DNA from: Chryseobacterium sp. RU37D
Lineage (GTDB): Bacteria > Bacteroidota > Bacteroidia > Flavobacteriales > Weeksellaceae
DNA: 64,000 bases
NCBI RefSeq assembly: GCF_900156075.1
Contig: NZ_FTMM01000002.1
Coordinates: 1-64,000, forward strand
Direction of reading: 5' to 3'
This document shows, piece by piece, positions 61,919 to 64,000 of this stretch; the first letter of the stretch is position 1, and each line of letters opens with the position of its first letter. The notes beneath the pieces are model-generated. The model did no database searches. It worked only from the letters and a program-made list of their open reading frames with translations, and was not told the origin of the DNA. Made by a program: the position numbers and the translations under genes.

Positions 61919-63236
61919 ATGTCAAATACTTTTTCCAAAATCAGAAACGCGATAGATTTATTTAGATCAATAGATTTTGATCAGTTGAGTGCCATTTCTC
62001 AAAAAGTTGACCTTCCAAAACTGATGCAAAACTTCTCCAAACTCGATGACAAACAGCTTGGAGGTTTAATGAAAATGTTCGATCCAAATAAAAAGAAAAA
62101 AGAGCTTCCGCCCATTGACGGTGATTTCTACGATATTTATCACACTTTAAGCCCTGAACAAAGGGAAATTCAATTAAAAGTAAGGGCTTTCATGGAAAAA
62201 GAGGTGAAACCGTTGGTGAATCATTATTGGTTGCGTGACGAATTTCCTGTTGAATTAATTCCAAAATTTCAAAAACTGGATATTTGCGGTGTTACTTATG
62301 AAGGTTATGGATGTCCCGGAATGCCCTTTTTAATGGAAGGAGTTTTAGCAATGGAAATGGCTCGAGTTGATGCTTCGATTGCAACTTTTTTTGGAGTACA
62401 ATCCGGTTTGTCGATGGGTTCGATTTATAATGCAGAAGTTTGAAAAAATCGGAGCTTTTGGTTTAACGGAACCTGAAGTGGGTTCCGGAGCAGCGGGAGG
62501 TTTAACGGTGACCTGCAAAAAAACGCCGGAAGGCTGGATTTTGAATGGGCAGAAAAAATGGATAGGAAATGCAACCTTTGCCGATTTAGTTATTATTTGG
62601 GCTAGAGATTTAGATGATGGTGAAGTAAAGGGTTTTATTGTTGAAAAGGATAATCCGGGTTATTCTGTTGAAAAAATTAAAGGAAAAATGGCGTTGAGAA
62701 TTGTTCAAAACGGTTTGATTACGTTAAAAGACTGTTTGGTAACAGAAGAAAACAGATTACAAAATGCAAATTCATTTAAAGATACGGCAAAAGTTCTAAG
62801 AATGACCAGAGCCGGAGTGGCTTGGATGGCAACAGGTTGTGCGCGAGGAGCTTATGAAAGTGCATTAGATTATACCAGAAAAAGAGAACAGTTTGGAAAA
62901 CCGATTGCTTCTTTTCAAATGATTCAAGGGCATTTGGTGGAAATGTTGTCGAATTTAACGGCGATGCAAACAATGGTTTTCAGGCTTTCCGAAATGCAGG
63001 ACGAAGGTATTTTAAAAGACGAACACGCTTCTTTAGCGAAAGTTTTCTGTACATTAAGAACAAGAGATATCGTTTCCAGAGCGCGTGAAGTGATGGGCGG
63101 AAACGGAATTTTGCTTGAATATGACGTGGCAAGATTTGTCGCTGACGCAGAAGCCATTTATTCTTATGAAGGAACAAAAGAAATCAATTCACTGATTGTT
63201 GGAAGATCGATCACGGGATTCAGCGCATTTGTATGA
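61919..63236 (+). pseudogene. Acyl-CoA dehydrogenase, split by an apparent 41-nt deletion
   Basis: Frame one (61919-62443) gives a normal N-terminal half up to TFFGVQSGLSMGSIY and then stops. The second frame resumes at ATG 62430 with MQKFEKIGAFGLTEPEVGSG and runs to a normal C terminus (AIYSYEGTKEINSLIVGRS). Homologues, as I recall them, have about 14 residues (ICGSEEQKQKWLPQ-like) between these points. A loss of 41 nt fits both the missing residues and the frame change, and would give a 452-residue glutaryl/acyl-CoA dehydrogenase-type protein. The missing part lies at the FAD/substrate fold, so the product is probably inactive. Confidence 0.8.
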
Positions 63237-63274
63237 TGTTGAAAGTCAATGATCAATTGTGAATTTGCTTTTTA

Positions 63275-63652
63275 TCAGCTTACTAAGGTTTTGTATTTTT
63301 CTTTGTTATCTATGATCATCCAAAGATTAATTAGGAAAAGAACAACTGAAATAATAATTCCAGTTTGAGATTGATCTCTGCAAAGGTTATGTAATAATAT
63401 TCCCACCATTACTGGGAGAATAATAATCGCTCCTAAAGCTCTGGTTTTTGGAAAAATAAACAGCAACCCGCCAATAATTTCTGCTGCACCAACTAATGGC
63501 ATCAACCAGCCAATTTCGCCGAATGCAGCATATACCTTCATTTGGTCATCGGTTAATTTTGGCATCGGATTGTAATGGAAGAACTTATCTAATCCGGCAT
63601 TGATAAACATTAGCCCGAAAAGTAAAGACAGGATAAATTTTACGATTTTCAT
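63275..63652 (-). CDS. DoxX family membrane protein
   Basis: A 125-residue protein with four transmembrane helices. The start FILSLLFGLMFINAGLDKFFHYNPMP and the middle WLMPLVGAAEIIGGLLFIFPKTRALGAIIILP are DoxX landmarks. Some family members act in thiosulfate or redox chemistry, but most are uncharacterised. Convergent with the broken dehydrogenase gene. Confidence 0.85.
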   Translation of the reverse strand: MKIVKFILSLLFGLMFINAGLDKFFHYNPMPKLTDDQMKVYAAFGEIGWLMPLVGAAEIIGGLLFIFPKTRALGAIIILPVMVGILLHNLCRDQSQTGIIISVVLFLINLWMIIDNKEKYKTLVS

Positions 63653-63770
63653 GATTGACGATTTTAATCAAATTTAAATAAAATTACAATTCGTTGAATG
63701 AAAATCAAATAAAATTTTGAATATTTGAAAATTATTCGTCACTTATTGCGTATTATCTGTTGTTCATAAA

Positions 63771-64000
63771 TCAATCCATTTCTTCCAGTGTAATATTTTT
63801 CGAAATTTTGTATTTCTTTTTCTTTTTGTGTGGCTTTTCTTCTTCACCCAAAAGTTTTCCCCAAGGCTGTAAACCTTCTACTCTTTCAAAAATAATTTTT
63901 AAAATCGCAATGGCAGGGATACAAAGAAACATTCCCGCAATTCCCCAAAGATGTTCACCTATGATAATTCCAAGAAAAGAAAATAGCGCATTGATCTTTA
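63771..64000 (-). CDS. AI-2E/PerM family transporter, C-terminal end (runs off window)
   Basis: The last 75 residues of a minus-strand gene whose 5' part lies beyond the window. The visible INALFSFLGIIIGEHLWGIAG and MFLCIPAIAILKIIFERV are the typical last helices of AI-2E family (UPF0118/PerM) permeases. A lysine-rich cytoplasmic tail (PHKKKKKYKI) ends in LEEMD and TGA at 63773-63771. The full protein should be about 350-370 residues. Confidence 0.8.
   Translation of the reverse strand, partial: KINALFSFLGIIIGEHLWGIAGMFLCIPAIAILKIIFERVEGLQPWGKLLGEEEKPHKKKKKYKISKNITLEEMD

Noticed and set aside
1..64000. CRISPR arrays, tRNA, rRNA, IS transposases or prophage genes
   Set aside because: I saw no regularly spaced repeats, cloverleaf-like sequences, rRNA landmarks or transposase/phage motifs in either strand.

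Overview
This window is one contiguous piece of an AT-rich Bacteroidota chromosome. It is most probably from a Chryseobacterium-like member of the Weeksellaceae (Flavobacteriales). The clues are promoters with the Bacteroidota -7 box TAnnTTTG directly upstream of many genes, scarce Shine-Dalgarno sequences, two exported enzymes with type IX secretion (T9SS) C-terminal sorting domains, and lineage-typical families (DUF4835, DUF5687, DUF4126, DUF4251, Bacteroidota-type BamD and LptE). I see no tRNA, rRNA, prophage, IS transposase or CRISPR array. Most of the window is housekeeping genome; the unusual material sits in the intergenic spaces and in a few decaying or small genes.

Layout. 0-12 kb: a HerA/DUF853 ATPase, a DnaQ exonuclease with a degenerate GIY-YIG-like tail, lysA, miaB, then a tightly packed run of a sigma-54 activator, a membrane protein, lptE, a long acidic TPR-type protein and two tiny overlapping membrane ORFs. 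12-23 kb: rnpA, tcdA and a TatD-like gene on the minus strand, then a TetR regulator, bamD, rpoZ, coaBC, a DUF4835 gene, recN and a DUF5687 permease with its ABC ATPase. 23-30 kb: two unrelated fumarases transcribed divergently (class II fumC and an Fe-S class I enzyme) and a T9SS-exported GH13 amylase. 30-34 kb: a SAM-I riboswitch heading a two-gene operon of a TonB-dependent receptor and an APC permease, which I read as a sulfur amino acid or related uptake system. 34-40 kb: prfA, a prolyl oligopeptidase and the large subunit of methylmalonyl-CoA mutase. Its chaperone GTPase meaB lies at 48.5 kb.

40-44 kb is the most interesting part. A complete-looking mini transcription unit (promoter, 25-codon ORF, terminator) is followed by rtcB and prfH. 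This pair is known elsewhere to rescue and repair ribosomes whose 16S decoding centre has been cut. The third gene of this operon, a TPR gene, is decaying by small frameshifts. 44-50 kb: a fungalysin (M36) protease with a T9SS tail, a dipeptide epimerase, two tandem cytochrome c lipoproteins, meaB and a DUF4251 protein. 50-64 kb: an M48 lipoprotein protease, an Mla-type lipid transporter pair with an outer-membrane barrel, a polyprenyl-phosphate sugar transferase, queE, folD, an FkbM methyltransferase, pgi, a GH125 mannosidase, a DUF4349 lipoprotein, an acyl-CoA dehydrogenase broken by an apparent 41-nt deletion, a DoxX protein and the end of an AI-2E family permease.

The intergenic regions carry at least five families of hairpin or inverted-repeat elements, several of them in more than one copy here. 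They look like REP/MITE-type repeats, and they explain most of the long gaps between genes. Family names and positions are read from the sequence by eye; no database search was run.
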